Source of the DNA: Amorphophallus konjac
Taxonomy: Eukaryota; Streptophyta; Magnoliopsida; Alismatales; Araceae
Direction: 5' to 3'
Assembly: GCA_022559845.1 (NCBI GenBank)
Contig: CM040128.1
Coordinates: 177,870,413 to 177,934,412, forward strand
DNA length: 64,000 nucleotides
Shown here: one piece after another, positions 22,376-33,768 of the stretch
Layout: each line of letters begins with the position of its first letter
Position numbering within the stretch: the stretch's first letter is position 1
Notes under the pieces: model-generated
What the model saw: only the letters and a program-made list of their open reading frames with translations
What the model was told of the DNA's origin: nothing
Databases searched by the model: none
Position numbers and translations under genes: made by a program

Positions 22376-25233
22376 GCTGCCCCGCCTTGGCGTCTGCTTT
22401 GCAAGGGAGCAGAGCAAACTGAAAAGTAGATGCCAATGTGTGATGAGACACACAATCAACATCACTTGATGAGAATGAAATCAAAAGCTCGAGATGAAGC
22501 AATCCCGGGAAATTCAATGAAATCAACGATGTTTGGATAAAAGGGGAGTGTGCACGCGGGCACGAAGGAGATAAAAGAATGATCAACTTCAGCGCGGTGG
22601 AAGTACCCCAGGTCACAAACCTGTAGGTTTCACTATTGGGGAGCGGTTACCAGCCAATGTGGACGTGCTGCAGTCAAGGTGGATCAAAGGAAAGGATTGA
22701 AATAAGATGATAAAAATCCAAACAAGGAGCTTTCGAGAAAATGACCCAAAACAGTGACAAAACGAACTGAGGATTCCATTCAGCAACGAATATCTCATAT
22801 CTGGAAAGATTAAGATCAATTTGACTCTCCAAATCAACTTATGAGAGTGATTTTCCAACGTTAATTCAAAGTCCTATATGAATGCATGCTGGGTTTAAAA
22901 GGAAAAATTAAAAAAATGCAAATATAAGATAATCAAGGATAATATTATTAAACTGCCCAGACTGGGTTAAGAAATCGATTCTGCGAGCTGATACTGAGCC
23001 GAAGCCCGTTTATCTACGCACCAACTCGCAAAAGGGAACCATCGTCCCCAGTCTTGGACGGCTCAACGGCCTATCCGTGTGACTAAGACTCCTCTGGAAC
23101 CATCATTGTTTTTGATGAAGGGGAACTCAAATTCTAGATTTACCAAAGCCACAAGGTCCTTGATATAATCTAATAGCATAATAACATATAGTAGAATGCA
23201 TACAGGGAGATGGTGATAACAAAAGGCATGGGGGAACTGAGAAATGAGGTGGAAGCACCGTGGGGCTTGGATGATGATGCCCAGTCGGTGGGACCAAGAG
23301 CCTCTTCCTGCGCTCAAAGATTCATCAACCAAGATATAAAAGATAACAAGTAATGAATAAGGCATTTAAGCATAGCAAGCATAGCATGGATCAACATCAA
23401 TAAGCAATCATAGACATCAAAGCACTTAAAGCTTGGTGTGGATAGCATTCAAGCATGTATTAGTAAGGCAAAGCATGTTTAGCATCATAGCATTATTGTT
23501 TGTTGTTTTATCATGAGGATGACAATCTTGACATGTGAGATTAAGATTGGATGATCAGGATCAAATAATGCCCAGTGGCAGAGTGATCAAGTGAAATCAG
23601 CAGGAGTTGATTAAAAGATTTGAGATGAATGATCAATTAACACCCAGCTAAAGATTGGCAAGAGTGCCTTGTAGGAGAATGATATGCAGATTGATGTCTC
23701 GAACATAACAGGAGATGGGCGTGAGTAATCAGAAAAATATCCAGGGAGATGATAATCAAAATGCCGAGGGTGGCATGTCATGAAAATGTCGGGAATAACC
23801 AACAGATTGATAGCAATGAGTAGAGAGGACTCATCCCGTAATCTTGGTCTAGGCAAAATTGTTGTTCCTGTAAAAACACCATCAGAAAATACAATGCAAA
23901 TTTTTTTGGATTTTGAAATATGCAAATTTTTACGAGTTTCAAAAAATATTTCAATTTTTATGAATTTTGGAAAATATTTAAATTTTTTTATGGTTTTTGA
24001 AAATACTCAATTTTTGTTGGATTTTGATCAGGAAATATTCAATTTTTTTTTTTGGATTTTTCACAAGAAATATATTTTTTAGATTTTGGCTTAGACATTG
24101 CTAAAGCAGCATCAAAGGGTGTTTAAACCACTAATTGGGGGTCCTCGTTCCTTCCCTTTTTGCTAAAATTTCCCAAAACCGGGCGTGCATTGAAAGTGGC
24201 GCCCTATGACCAGCTACCCTTGATTAACGGTGCCCCTATCAAGGCCATACCCGAGAAACATTCGGTCTTAGAGGGAGAAGAGAAGAATAATTGTAGATAA
24301 GCTTTATGCAAGATGGGAGATGTCGGGACTTAAATTCCTTCCAAGGTGTTTCCCCTCAAAGAGGTAGTCTGTTGTGCCGGGGCTTTGTGCCTTTGATTTT
24401 TAGACCCTTGACATGCATACGACCAGGATTTTCCCTCCGGGGACTTTGCCACTCTTGTCATGCCATAATTCACAATTTTACTTTTATCAAAATTTTGACT
24501 TGATTTCCATAATAGCCCTTTTGGCGAGATGTATATCATGAAAACTCATATTGATTTTGGGTCAAGACTGTCCCTATTTGAGACTCCTCTCGTATTGGGG
24601 ATTACCTAGGTTGGGTATCTCATCCGTCAACCTCTTGCCCCTGCAATCGGCAGAGTAAAGAAGAGAAAAGACTTTCAGATATACTCATGGCATGGCCAAA
24701 GTAGCAACGGTGTTTAACTAAAGGAGCCGGCTAAGGACGCCGTGAAGTGTGTGCGGTGCCCAACTGAGGGTTACTCTTAACAAGCAGGGAGAGAATGTTG
24801 AATTCCCAGCATGGGTTCTTATTAACCAAAAGTGCTGCAAAAGCAAGCCTAAAGACTCTTTTGAGAATGATTTAATTAAGATAAAGGTTTAAAACACCAC
24901 TTTTGATTTTGTTAAGAAGCACTTCATTTTGAAAATCATGCGTGAAGCAATGAGATAATGATATCACAAAAATACGTACTTACGCCAATATGTTACCTTG
25001 CAACCTTTGTAGAAGCAGCTGTCAGAGGCGAGATCGATCATCACGAGATTTGTCCTCTTTGGCAGTCAATAGGATTGGAAGCAAAGGGTTTGAAAGTGGC
25101 TTAACAAGAAGTAGTGGTGCCAAGACCAGACTCAGACGAATAAGGAGGAAAGGAAAAGAGACGAGGGCTAGAACTCCCTCACTAAGGTGTTGAGACCCTG
25201 ATCACATGAAAGGTCTACAGAAGAAGCGGAGAA
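22376..25233 (-). other. G2 3' untranslated region
   Basis: No coding domain. On the minus strand the last ~700 bp (22376-23100) are homologous to the plus-strand 3' UTR of G1 (about 36380-37158), including GGCTGGTAACCGCTCCCC and the CAAAGCAGACGCCAAGGCGG stretch before the LTR. 24120-24440 resembles the G1 post-integrase region. 23895-24082 is an AT-rich run of imperfect ~30-bp units. Confidence 0.7.
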
Positions 25234-26709
25234 TTAGAAGGAGGAGTGAGGACTAAAGCCTCGAAAGTAGTGAGAAAAAGGGCAGATGCCCAAGGCAGCG
25301 GATGTGGAAGAAGTTGGGTCGGACCCAGGATTAGGGGGAATCAGAAGAAGAAATTGATAGATGGAAAGAGGCGGGTCCGGTGGGTCTGGGAGTAAAGGAG
25401 GAGAATCGTGATAGGAGGAATCATCCGGAGGCTCCGGAGAGATAAAATATCGAGGGACGCGGTGCCTTGGGAAGAGATAGGGAAAAAGATGATGAAAAAG
25501 GAAAAGGAGGACAAATGATGCGATATCATGAAGGAGCAGAAAGATGAATCGGAAGAAAGATGGAGGGTCCGGTGGTTCCGGTGGAATGGAATTAGAAGGG
25601 TCGGAATGCCCTGAAAGAAGATAGAAAGAATAAGATGTAGAATCCGGAGGTTTCGGAGGAAGAAGATGAAAAGGGGCACGATGCCCTGGGAGAAGAGAAA
25701 GATCCGGAGGTTCCGGAGGAAGCAGATACCGAGGGACGCGATGCCCTGGGCATGGAAAGAGAAATAGAGGATCCGGAGGCCCCGGATGAATGAGGTGGAA
25801 AGGGACGCGATGTCCAAGGAGAAGAGAAAGATCCGGAGGTTCCGGAGGAAGAAGACGGAAAGGGGCGCGATGCCCAAGGGATAAAGAGAGGGGTGACAGA
25901 TCCGGAGGTTCCGTAGGAATGAGATGCCGAGGGACGCGATCCCCTGGGAGAATCAGTAAGAAGCCCATAAGATCCGGACTTGAGGGTGTGTAGGGGCGCG
26001 ATGCCCAAAGAGCAAGATCCGGAGGTTCCGGAGGAAGAAAATACCGAGGGATGCGATGCCCAAGGGGGAAGTCCGAATATTCTGGGAGAACGAGATGAAA
26101 AAGGGCGCGATGCCTTAGCAGGATAAAGGAGAAATCCGGAGGGTCCGGATGCAGGAGTTGGAAAGGGGCGCGATGCCCTAAGAAGAGATTGGAAAGGGGA
26201 CAATGCCCGAGCAATGAGGATGAAGATGAATAGGATGGGAAATGCGGAATATCCGGAGGTGCCGGAAGGCGGGGAAGATACGGGTTTGGAAACCCGGGCA
26301 AGAAGAAGTGCAAATGTATGCGAATGCAATGCAACAGATGTGATGAATGCATGGATGCAACAAAATGCATGAGATGCAAAGAATATGAAGAATGTGAAGG
26401 GTGAGAGGATGAGATCTTCCTTTTTACCTTTGGAGTGGCCCATGAAGAAATTGTGATAGACAATAATGTGAATGGAGTTGAATAGAAGGTGGATAAAATA
26501 GTGGAAGGTCCCTTAGCACCAAGATAACTGCCCCTCCACGGCAGTGAAAGTGTATAGCCACTCGGCCCAAAGAAAGAAGCTTCAATAATAAACGACAACC
26601 CTCTTGAAGAGTGAAGAGTAATAATGTGAGGGAGTTGGGAAGTTAGGACAGGAAGCATTGCCATGCCCATTGATTGCGGCATATAAAGAATGTTGACAGA
26701 AATGGGCAT
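25234..26709 (-). CDS. G2 proline-rich repeat ORF (unknown function)
   Basis: I start at the first ATG, 26709 (MPISVNILYMPQSMG); the frame is open 16 codons further through a TTG. About 491 codons. Residues ~1-140 are hydrophobic and unlike anything I recognise. From about residue 150 to the end there are roughly a dozen copies of a 20-24-residue unit, consensus GHRxPxxLLPPEPPDLSLL. The unit spacing varies without breaking the frame, and the GHR and PPEPPD cores survive where intervening residues change. That suggests the frame is translated, although other minus frames are also open for long distances. It lies between the gag-like ORF and the 3' UTR, where pol would be. No catalytic motif is visible. 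Confidence 0.5.
   Translation of the reverse strand: MPISVNILYMPQSMGMAMLPVLTSQLPHIITLHSSRGLSFIIEASFFGPSGYTLSLPWRGSYLGAKGPSTILSTFYSTPFTLLSITISSWATPKVKRKISSSHPSHSSYSLHLMHFVASMHSSHLLHCIRIHLHFFLPGFPNPYLPRLPAPPDIPHFPSYSSSSSLLGHCPLSNLFLGHRAPFQLLHPDPPDFSFILLRHRALFHLVLPEYSDFPLGHRIPRYFLPPEPPDLALWASRPYTPSSPDLMGFLLILPGDRVPRHLIPTEPPDLSPLSLSLGHRAPFRLLPPEPPDLSLLLGHRVPFHLIHPGPPDPLFLFPCPGHRVPRYLLPPEPPDLSLLPGHRAPFHLLPPKPPDSTSYSFYLLSGHSDPSNSIPPEPPDPPSFFRFIFLLLHDIASFVLLFLFHHLFPYLFPRHRVPRYFISPEPPDDSSYHDSPPLLPDPPDPPLSIYQFLLLIPPNPGSDPTSSTSAALGICPFSHYFRGFSPHSSF
25370..26270. repeat. Minisatellite of ~60-75-bp units around TCCGGAGG...CCGGAGG
   Basis: About 13 diverged units, with ATCCGGAGGTTCCGGAGG near 25428, 25649, 25709, 25770, 25831, 25900, 26011, 26134 and 26249, usually followed 20-40 bp later by GGGACGCGATGCCC. 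It encodes the protein repeats of the overlapping ORF. Confidence 0.8.
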
Positions 26710-27201
26710 TCGCCCCTTGTATGGAAGAATGAATTCAGGATTTAAAAGTTGGAGCAAGGGGTGCCCTACCCTTGGGTGGCATCAACGCTTGGCATTCTTC
26801 TCTAGCGAGCAGTGGCGGCTTGACCTCTTCAGCCGTGCTTGGCACAATAACCCGGATTGGCATCCGACAAATAAACTCTTTCATCTTGAATAGCGCAGCC
26901 ATGGCCAAATCTTTCTTGCCCGACTCGGATGATCTTCGGCACAAGTGCTTGTAGAAAGCCTCCCATTCCGAGTGGTAGGGGAAGGTGAAGCGGAGGCGGA
27001 AGGCTCCATGGATAGTAGGGGTATAATGGAAGGTGTTGGAGAAAAGGTGAGTGGAAGTGGAGGTTCAAACACATCGAGCTCTTCCTTTTGCTCGGAAGCA
27101 GTCGGGATTGGCTTGAGTGCAAAAAGGGTGGATCTGCTCAGGATTAACCATGGGTAAGGGTAATAGGTTAAGTGGTGAAATGGGAGTGGCCACGTTTGGG
27201 G
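26710..27201 (-). other. G2 spacer between its two ORFs
   Basis: About 490 bp with short open stretches only (for example FICRMPIRVIVPSTAEEV near 26850-26905 on the minus strand). It may be the decayed remains of a longer gag-pol ORF. I see no protease active site. Confidence 0.4.
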
Positions 27202-28407
27202 TTACAGGTGTAATGGAGGGTTGAGGTGGCGGTAACGGGAGACTAATTGGGGAAGGTTCGATGGTGGACTCGGTGGAGGGCGTGGTGTGGAGGTTAATGG
27301 CTTAATGAGTGGAGGTTTAGTGGAAGGCTCAGGGAAGGCTGGTGTCATGAAGGTTAATGGTATAGTTGGTGGAGGTGTAATTGGTGGAGGTTCGGTGCGG
27401 AGAAAATGCTGAACGGGGTGAGCGGCGTTAAGGATAGGAGGAGACTCCAGATGTGCCGGCGCGGGTGATTGGAGTATCGACCCATCATCGTAACACCAAC
27501 TAGTCTCATAAACGGGGGTTGGATTGGGTATGGTGGCTTCATCCTGAGCAGGGGGTTCATCAAATAGTAATGGGGGGAGAGGGAAACGAAGGAAACTCGG
27601 AAGGGGTGCCTGCGTAGCTTCATCATCGTCGTATACTGCTTCAAACTCTTCAATTGTCAGCTCTTGCTTGCTTGAATCGCCGATGCCATAGTCATCCCTC
27701 CTATCCTTCCACTCTCTCTCCATCTTTGTAATGTCAATCAGAGCGGCGTGGAGAGGATTGACGGGAGTAGGAGGAGCGGGCTGCGGGCTCGTAATCCTCT
27801 TTAATTGTTCCTCCATCAGAGTAATTTTATCCAGAAGAGTTTGCTGGAGGGGTGTGACCTGAGCAACCGAGGGTTGGCAGGGCCTTGAAGGAGGGGCCGC
27901 ATAAGAAGGCCGTGGAAGGGGATTAATGGGCCGACCCATAGAAGAACTCGGATGGGCCGGATTGCAAGGAATAGATGGGCCTTGGGGCCGTGATGGAGGA
28001 GGAATAGAAGGAGGCGGGTGTCGGACCACCCGAGTAGGAATATGAATAGAAGAGGGAAGTGGGTGATGGGCCACCCGCATAGGATTGGAAGGAGGATGAG
28101 ATGAATGAGATGCACCCTCAACAACGACCTTAAGGGCTTGAATTTGTTGAGGGGTGAGATGATCTAATGCATGAATGATTTGGGAAACCTTCTCATCATT
28201 GGGACGAGACGGTCCTATAGGAGTAGTGGCTCGCGATTGGATTGAAGGACCATGGGATTGGATATTGCCCATGGGTCGGGCAACACCGTAAGAATGAGGA
28301 CGTGGTCCTTTGAAAGAATTATGGTGAGAATGATGAACATGTTGAAATTGAGGGGAATAAGATGTGCTAGGTTGATCACCCTCATGAACATTAATTGAGT
28401 TGAACAT
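27202..28407 (-). CDS. G2 gag-N-terminus-like ORF
   Basis: ATG at 28407 (MFNSINVHEGDQPSTSY), 401 residues, intact. The frame is open further upstream only through a TTG. It is rich in Pro, Ser and His. LTPQQIQALKVVVEGA near residue 85 parallels LTSEQLRAFQAILMGK in G1 gag, and LDKITLMEEQLKRI near 215 parallels the coiled segment just before the G1 capsid. The capsid core and zinc knuckle are missing. The C-terminal third is acidic, then Pro/Thr-rich. I infer that the gag N-terminal domain was kept and the capsid lost. A role in packaging or in recruiting a helper Gag is possible but untested. Confidence 0.6.
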   Translation of the reverse strand: MFNSINVHEGDQPSTSYSPQFQHVHHSHHNSFKGPRPHSYGVARPMGNIQSHGPSIQSRATTPIGPSRPNDEKVSQIIHALDHLTPQQIQALKVVVEGASHSSHPPSNPMRVAHHPLPSSIHIPTRVVRHPPPSIPPPSRPQGPSIPCNPAHPSSSMGRPINPLPRPSYAAPPSRPCQPSVAQVTPLQQTLLDKITLMEEQLKRITSPQPAPPTPVNPLHAALIDITKMEREWKDRRDDYGIGDSSKQELTIEEFEAVYDDDEATQAPLPSFLRFPLPPLLFDEPPAQDEATIPNPTPVYETSWCYDDGSILQSPAPAHLESPPILNAAHPVQHFLRTEPPPITPPPTIPLTFMTPAFPEPSTKPPLIKPLTSTPRPPPSPPSNLPQLVSRYRHLNPPLHL

Positions 28408-29542
28408 ATTGACTTTCTTATCAAGGTAATCCAAATAATTCAATGTGTAATTCAAACAATTTACAGAGATAGCAAACAAGTTGGGATGGTTACCTATAAC
28501 TTCTTATGTTTGAACCTTGGTGAATTAAGGATTTTTAACAAAATTATGGGATTCACTCAAGGGAGGAACCTAGTTTCAAATGTGATTTCAACTCCGGTGC
28601 TAACTAGGAACACTCTCTCACCGTGTATGGCCAGCTAAACCCGGGACTTCAAAGGGTACAACCTGTCCGGCGTCCGTGAGGGAATCCACGGGTGCGGGGA
28701 CTTACGGAGGCTTGGTTTAGAAATTTCCAATCCAAAGAGACGGAGTGCTCAATGGAGGGTCCTTCCTTCACCAAGAGGGTGTGTGGAATCCTAGTGTAGA
28801 GAGAGGAGGTCTCCCAAACCAATGCAAATGAATGAATGCAGGAGATATGAACGAATCACAGCAGTAAGATCAATCAATGAATATAAGCATGAATCAGCAT
28901 GAAAAATCACAAACGGGAGGGTTCTGTAAACCCACAGGAAAGAGACGCCCTGGCAGGGGTCGCTACCAAGAAACAGACGACATCGTGGCTGTCGTGAATT
29001 GCTGTGAGGGCCCAGAAGCAGGGAAAAGCGCGCCTTGGAGTGAGGCGCTATATATAAAAGGACGCCCCTGGGTGAGGGCGTCAAATGTAAACACGCGCCT
29101 TGATGTGAGGCGCTAAGCAACAAAAAGACGCCCTGGGGAAGGGCGTGAATTCACAGAAAGCAGGAGATGTGATGGAAGACGCCCTGGCAGAAGGCGTTAC
29201 ACATAAAGAAGACGCCCTGGATCCGGGCGTTAAAATAAAACGCGCCTCTGTCTAAGGCGTTAATTTCCTCTATCTCCAGAAAACTCCACGGCCAGAAATA
29301 TCAAACACTCACAGTCAGAGGCAATCACCAAATATATGAATTAAGATATTAGCATGCTCATCAAAATTTTTGGATAAGTGGAAATTCTAAAAAAAACCTA
29401 TCAAACTGACAGATCACATGGGGAGAGTGCAATGCACTATGGAGGGTGCCCGTGGGGCACAAAGGAAGCGCACCGTGGGTGCAAAAGGGGAGATGGCACA
29501 CGTGGGTGCCCAAGGGAAAGGGTAATCAAAAGAAAAATAAAA
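28408..29542 (-). other. G2 untranslated leader
   Basis: About 1.1 kb between the PBS and the gag-like ORF. It contains the hairpin array listed separately and no long conserved ORF. Confidence 0.6.
28943..29261. repeat. Array of eight 15-bp-spaced hairpins in G2 leader (copy B)
   Basis: The same eight dyads as at 1544-1862, shifted by 27399. Half-sites GACGCC/GCGCC and GGCGTT/GGCGC are held 15 bp apart while the loops differ. Confidence 0.75.
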
Positions 29543-29563
29543 GGTGTCCCACCGTGATCGTCA
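29543..29563 (-). other. Primer-binding site of G2
   Basis: On the minus strand TGACGATCACGGTGGGACA lies 3 bp after the LTR end. It differs from the G1 PBS by one base in the first 18. Confidence 0.75.
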
Positions 29564-29566
29564 ATT

Positions 29567-31345
29567 TGTAGATTCTAATTAAAAATCCACTTAGAAACAA
29601 AGAAGAAAAATAAAAGAATAAGCATGCACGCGGTGCAAAATAGGAGATGTGATCGCCAGAGACACGAAGGCCTCAAAGAATATAATCAAATAATAAACAT
29701 GGAGGGATCGCGAAAAATACGTTGAAACGCGGGTGATGTGAGTACTCCTTTCTCTTCTATATCGGCCGGCCGATGAAGAGAGTTTCTCTTATTTGATTAC
29801 CCTTGCAAAATAAAGACAAACACCAATAAAGAAATTGAATTAAAAATATGGTGAGTGTAACATCAAATTCTTAATAAAAATATGAGCATGAAAGTATGTG
29901 CAAGAACACACCTTAAGGGTGGTTGCCCTTAAACCCCTATGCAAAGAGGGTGGGAAAATATGATGAATGCAAAATAAAATGAGGAGGTGTGCAAGAGTTG
30001 CACTGTGGAGACCTCAACACGGTTGAGAGATATGAGATTAACAATAGCGATGCATGCGTGCATGTGTGAACCGATGCAAAAAAAAAAACAAAAGAAATAA
30101 AAATAAGAGAAAAAGCCTGTGCGTTGGCTTTGATATTCAAGGGGGAAGGAAGCTTCAGAAGGATGAAGAGATGCTTTGCGTGCAGCTTCTCCCTCAGCCA
30201 AACCACAGCAGCAACCTGTAAGAAGAAAAACGAAAGAAAAGGAAAAGCGGAGGGGAAGGAAGGGAACCGAACCGAGTTAACAGAGACCTAAGTCTCTATT
30301 AATAGGTTGAAGAGAAGATAAGAAGGGGCAAGAGTCCAACGGAGGCAAGACTCCAATCCCAATCGAGGAAGGTGACTGAAGAAGGCAAGGACTCTTCTGG
30401 GGAAAGCTGCATTCGTTTAGAACCAAAAAGATGAAACACGACTTAAACAAGGGCGTCAATTCAAGAATTGACGACCTGACCAAGGGCATTACTTAAAACA
30501 CGCCTTCAACAAAGGCATCAATTCAAAAAATAATTTTTTTAGAAAAAAACTTTCCCTTTATTTGACATTTGTAAAAGACGCCTGAGGGAGAAAACGTCAA
30601 TTTTGGAATTGACGACATGCAAAGAGACTTTATTTTAATTTAACACGAATTTATTGAAAAAGACACCTTGCACAAGGGCGTTAAAATTAGCCAAAAGAAT
30701 TGACGACCTAATCAAGGTCGTTAATTCAAAAATATTCAAAATAGAGCTATTTTTTATTTCTCAATATTATTTTTTCATTTTTTTAGGTGGAGGTGCATCT
30801 CAATGTGCTGATTCCAACGACTATTTTTACGTATTTTTCTGACACCCGGAAGGCCACCAAATCACCTCTGGAAGAGGGTTGAAAATAATATTAAAATATT
30901 CAATTTGAAAAGTAACGCCCTCACATGTGACGTGAATTCCATTTTTTTAATTTTTATTTTATTAAAAATTAAACTAACGTCCTTTCACATGTCGTTAATT
31001 CATAGAAAATTCTGAAAAATCCTCAGAAAAATCCAAAAAAATAGGAAAATGAGAGGAATTGACGCCTAATGGAAGTGGCGTCAATTTTCAAGAAACGCCC
31101 AAGGCTAAGCCGCTATTTAAAAGATGCCCCACTTCAAGTCGTTAATTCTGAAAAATTCATAAAAATAGAGAAAAATGCCCAGAAAATCTAGAAAATAGAA
31201 AAAAATAAGAAAAGGGAGGAAAAAAAGAGAAAACCAAAAAAAGTGAGAAAAACCACTCAAATAAAGCTAATTTGAGGGTCAAATTGGGACATTAAAAGGT
31301 AATATGAGATGTACTCATAGTAACGTCAATTTTGGCGTGTCTACA
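29567..31345 (-). mobile_element. G2 5' LTR (1779 bp)
   Basis: Outer boundary TGTAGACACGCC at 31345, inner boundary TCTACA at 29567, followed by the PBS. It carries the same GACG/CGTC palindromes and A-rich tracts as the other two copies. Confidence 0.9.
30293..30302 (-). promoter_or_regulatory. Possible TATA element of the G2 LTR
   Basis: CTATTAATAG, self-complementary, in the distal half of the LTR. It is conserved in the other LTR copies apart from one base in copy A. It is the only good TATA-like site I found in this LTR. Confidence 0.35.
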
Positions 31346-31350
31346 TCTCT
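31346..31350. repeat. Target-site duplication TCTCT (right) of G2
   Basis: TCTCT directly after the outer end of the 5' LTR, matching 20587-20591. Confidence 0.85.
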
Positions 31351-33531
31351 CTCTCACCGCCTCCCTCCTCAACAGCTCGAGGGCGATCCGCAGATCCAGC
31401 ACGTCACGAGGGAGCTCCTCAGCCTCCCGTCGACACTCCTCCTCCAGCTCCACAATCCGGGCGTCACGCTCCGCCACCCGAGCGTCGCGCTCCTGCTCGG
31501 CACGAACAACACGCGCCAGGGCCTCTCGGATCTCGGCCATCTATCAAAGCACGCATGCACCGTAAGAGAACAGTGATAGAAGGAGAGCAGCCAGAAGGAG
31601 AGTCGAGGTTAGGTAAACGCTCACTCGAGCCTCGCGGTCATGCTCGGCCTCCTCAGCCCGAGCCACCGCATACGCCAGCTACTCCTGGAGGGCAGAAACC
31701 TCCGGAGGAGGGCCCCGCGAACTGGAACCCGCTCCACCAGCCATCCCGGCTGCCGCTGTTTGGTGGGCTCGCTGAAACACAGAGCAGACGACATTTAGAG
31801 GCCAAGTATCAAAAATCCAGGTCACAAAAAATGCATCCCATAAACTCACCAGGATCTCCAACTCATGTCGGATGGCCACCCACTGCCGCCTGGCATCCGC
31901 CAACTGGGCCCGCAGGTCGGCGATCATGTTGTCACGAGCATCCTGCATTGCACATAAGTTAGTGCCACATGCATATACATATAGAAGGGTGAAGCATTTT
32001 CATTTCACTTACCCCTGCCATACCACCAAGGAAGAGGCGGTCCCCGTACGTAGCCTGGTACCGTCTCAGGTAATCAGTACTGTCCTGTACATGGGACACC
32101 ACTGGGACCCCGCCCTGCTGCCAGTCCTAGTACTGTGCTGGGAAGCGCATACGCCAGTCCATAATCTTCACCTTCCCCTTGGTCTTCCGCCCGATGCGGG
32201 CCGGCTCATCTACATCAACCCACTCCCGGGCTAGCCCCAATGTCCTCATAACCAGCCTCAGCCGAAGCGGCTCAATCTCGTTCAGGCAATGGACCCACAC
32301 GTCCCGCCTGAAACGAGGAAGACCTGCTACAACCCAAGGCTGGCCAGCGTCGCCCATGCCCAGGTAGGGTCTCCACACCGCCTGCATCACTATACATACA
32401 TCATGTTAGTTACCATTCAGTCACATGCATAAACACAAAAAAATCATACGCATCATACCATGGCCTCGGGATACTCGCTCAGCTCCCGACGAAGTGACGC
32501 CAGCTGGTAGCTGTGTGGTGCCGCTACCCCGACCGGCCTCCACTGTCACGCTAGAGGAACGGCTCTCCTGTTCCCCTGCCTGGCCCTCCCCATCGGGAAG
32601 TAGTAATAACTCCACACCTGCATCTATCATACATCATTAGCACGAGTAATTGCATATTTAACTACGGTAAAATGCATAAATAAATTATGTACCTGGAGAA
32701 AAGGTGCAAAGCCGCTGACTGTCGTCTCCCTCTCTGAAGTCTGGGAGGGATCAGCAATCAAATGGGCAAGCAGAGCCACTCCCCACGCGTAGTGCCCCAC
32801 TCTGTCAAGGTCCGCCAGGATCTCGAGGAAGCGGCAGTGGATGCCATCCCCCTTTGTCCCCAGCAGAAGGCGGCCCAAGAAGAATAAAAGAAACCTCCGG
32901 AGGTCTAGGTCCACCAGCTCCTGCTCGCTCGGGTCCTGGGTGAAAGCTGCACGGGCATCTCCCTCCAGTCGTGCCAGAAACTCCGCTCCAGTCTCGCTAA
33001 CCCGCTGACGCGGGTCGACAAATCCGAGCGCCTCCATAATCTCCACTCGGCCAACTACCCTACTGTCTCTATCAGTCACGCTCGTCTCTAACCACAGCAG
33101 GTCCAGGGCACTCTCTCGGTAGTCGGGGTAGGTAACCCCACTCACCGCCTCTCCGTCCACCCGTAGCCCGGTGATCCGAGCCACGTCCTCCAGTGACGGC
33201 ACCATGTGCCCCCAGGGCATCAGAAACGCCCGGCTCGGCGCGTGCCACCGCTCCCTCAATGCCTGGATAAGAGGAAGGTCGAGCCGAAAGGGCTCGATCC
33301 TAAGGAAAGCTCCAAAGCCCATGGCGTCCACACGCGCCCTCTGAAAGTCTGGCAGCCCACGGTATGCTGCCACCACTAAGGACCAGCTGATCCGGCCCTT
33401 CATCACGCCCTGCACACCACAAAACCAACAAAGAACACATCAGCATCATGAATAGTAATAAACAATAACACTGTATATACTACTTATTTATTTATTTTAT
33501 TTTAATTTTTCTAAAAAATATTTATGTTTTT

Positions 33532-33768
33532 GGAGGCGTCCAAACCCTTGGACGCCTCCTTTACATTTTCTTTACATTTTCTTTATTTTATTTTTAGAAA
33601 AGCCCAAAAATCAAAACAAAAATAAATAAATATGTATATATATTATCATGGAAGCGTCCCAATCCCTGGACGCCTCCTTATTTTTAATTCTATTTTTATT
33701 ATTTACGTAAATAAATAAATAAAAAAAAAAAAGAAAATATGGAGGCGTCCAGGCCCTTGGACGCCTCC
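33532..33768. repeat. Three 16-bp-spaced hairpins in intron 1 of gene III
   Basis: Near-perfect inverted repeats of the form GGAGGCGTCC, 6-8 bases, GGACGCCTCC at 33532-33559, 33650-33677 and 33741-33768. GGCGTC and GACGCC lie exactly 16 bp apart in each. They sit in the predicted first intron. Confidence 0.8.

Larger units (their letters stand above)
20592..31345 (-). mobile_element. G2: non-autonomous LTR retrotransposon nested in G1
   Basis: Two direct LTRs (20592-22375 and 29567-31345), 5-bp TSD, PBS and PPT region, orientation opposite to G1. The 7.2-kb interior contains a gag-N-terminus-like ORF, a proline-rich repeat ORF and a long 3' UTR. No protease, RT, RNase H or integrase signature appears on either strand. 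The PBS, the first bases of the LTR (TGTAGACACGC) and the 3' UTR next to the PPT are shared with G1, so a G1-type element probably mobilised it in trans. Confidence 0.9.

Noticed and set aside
25341..26443. Alternative minus-strand ORFs of 178 and 283 residues over the minisatellite
   Set aside because: They overlap the 491-codon ORF in other frames. Repeated GC-rich units lack stops in all frames, so openness alone proves nothing; I kept the frame with the best-conserved repeat core.
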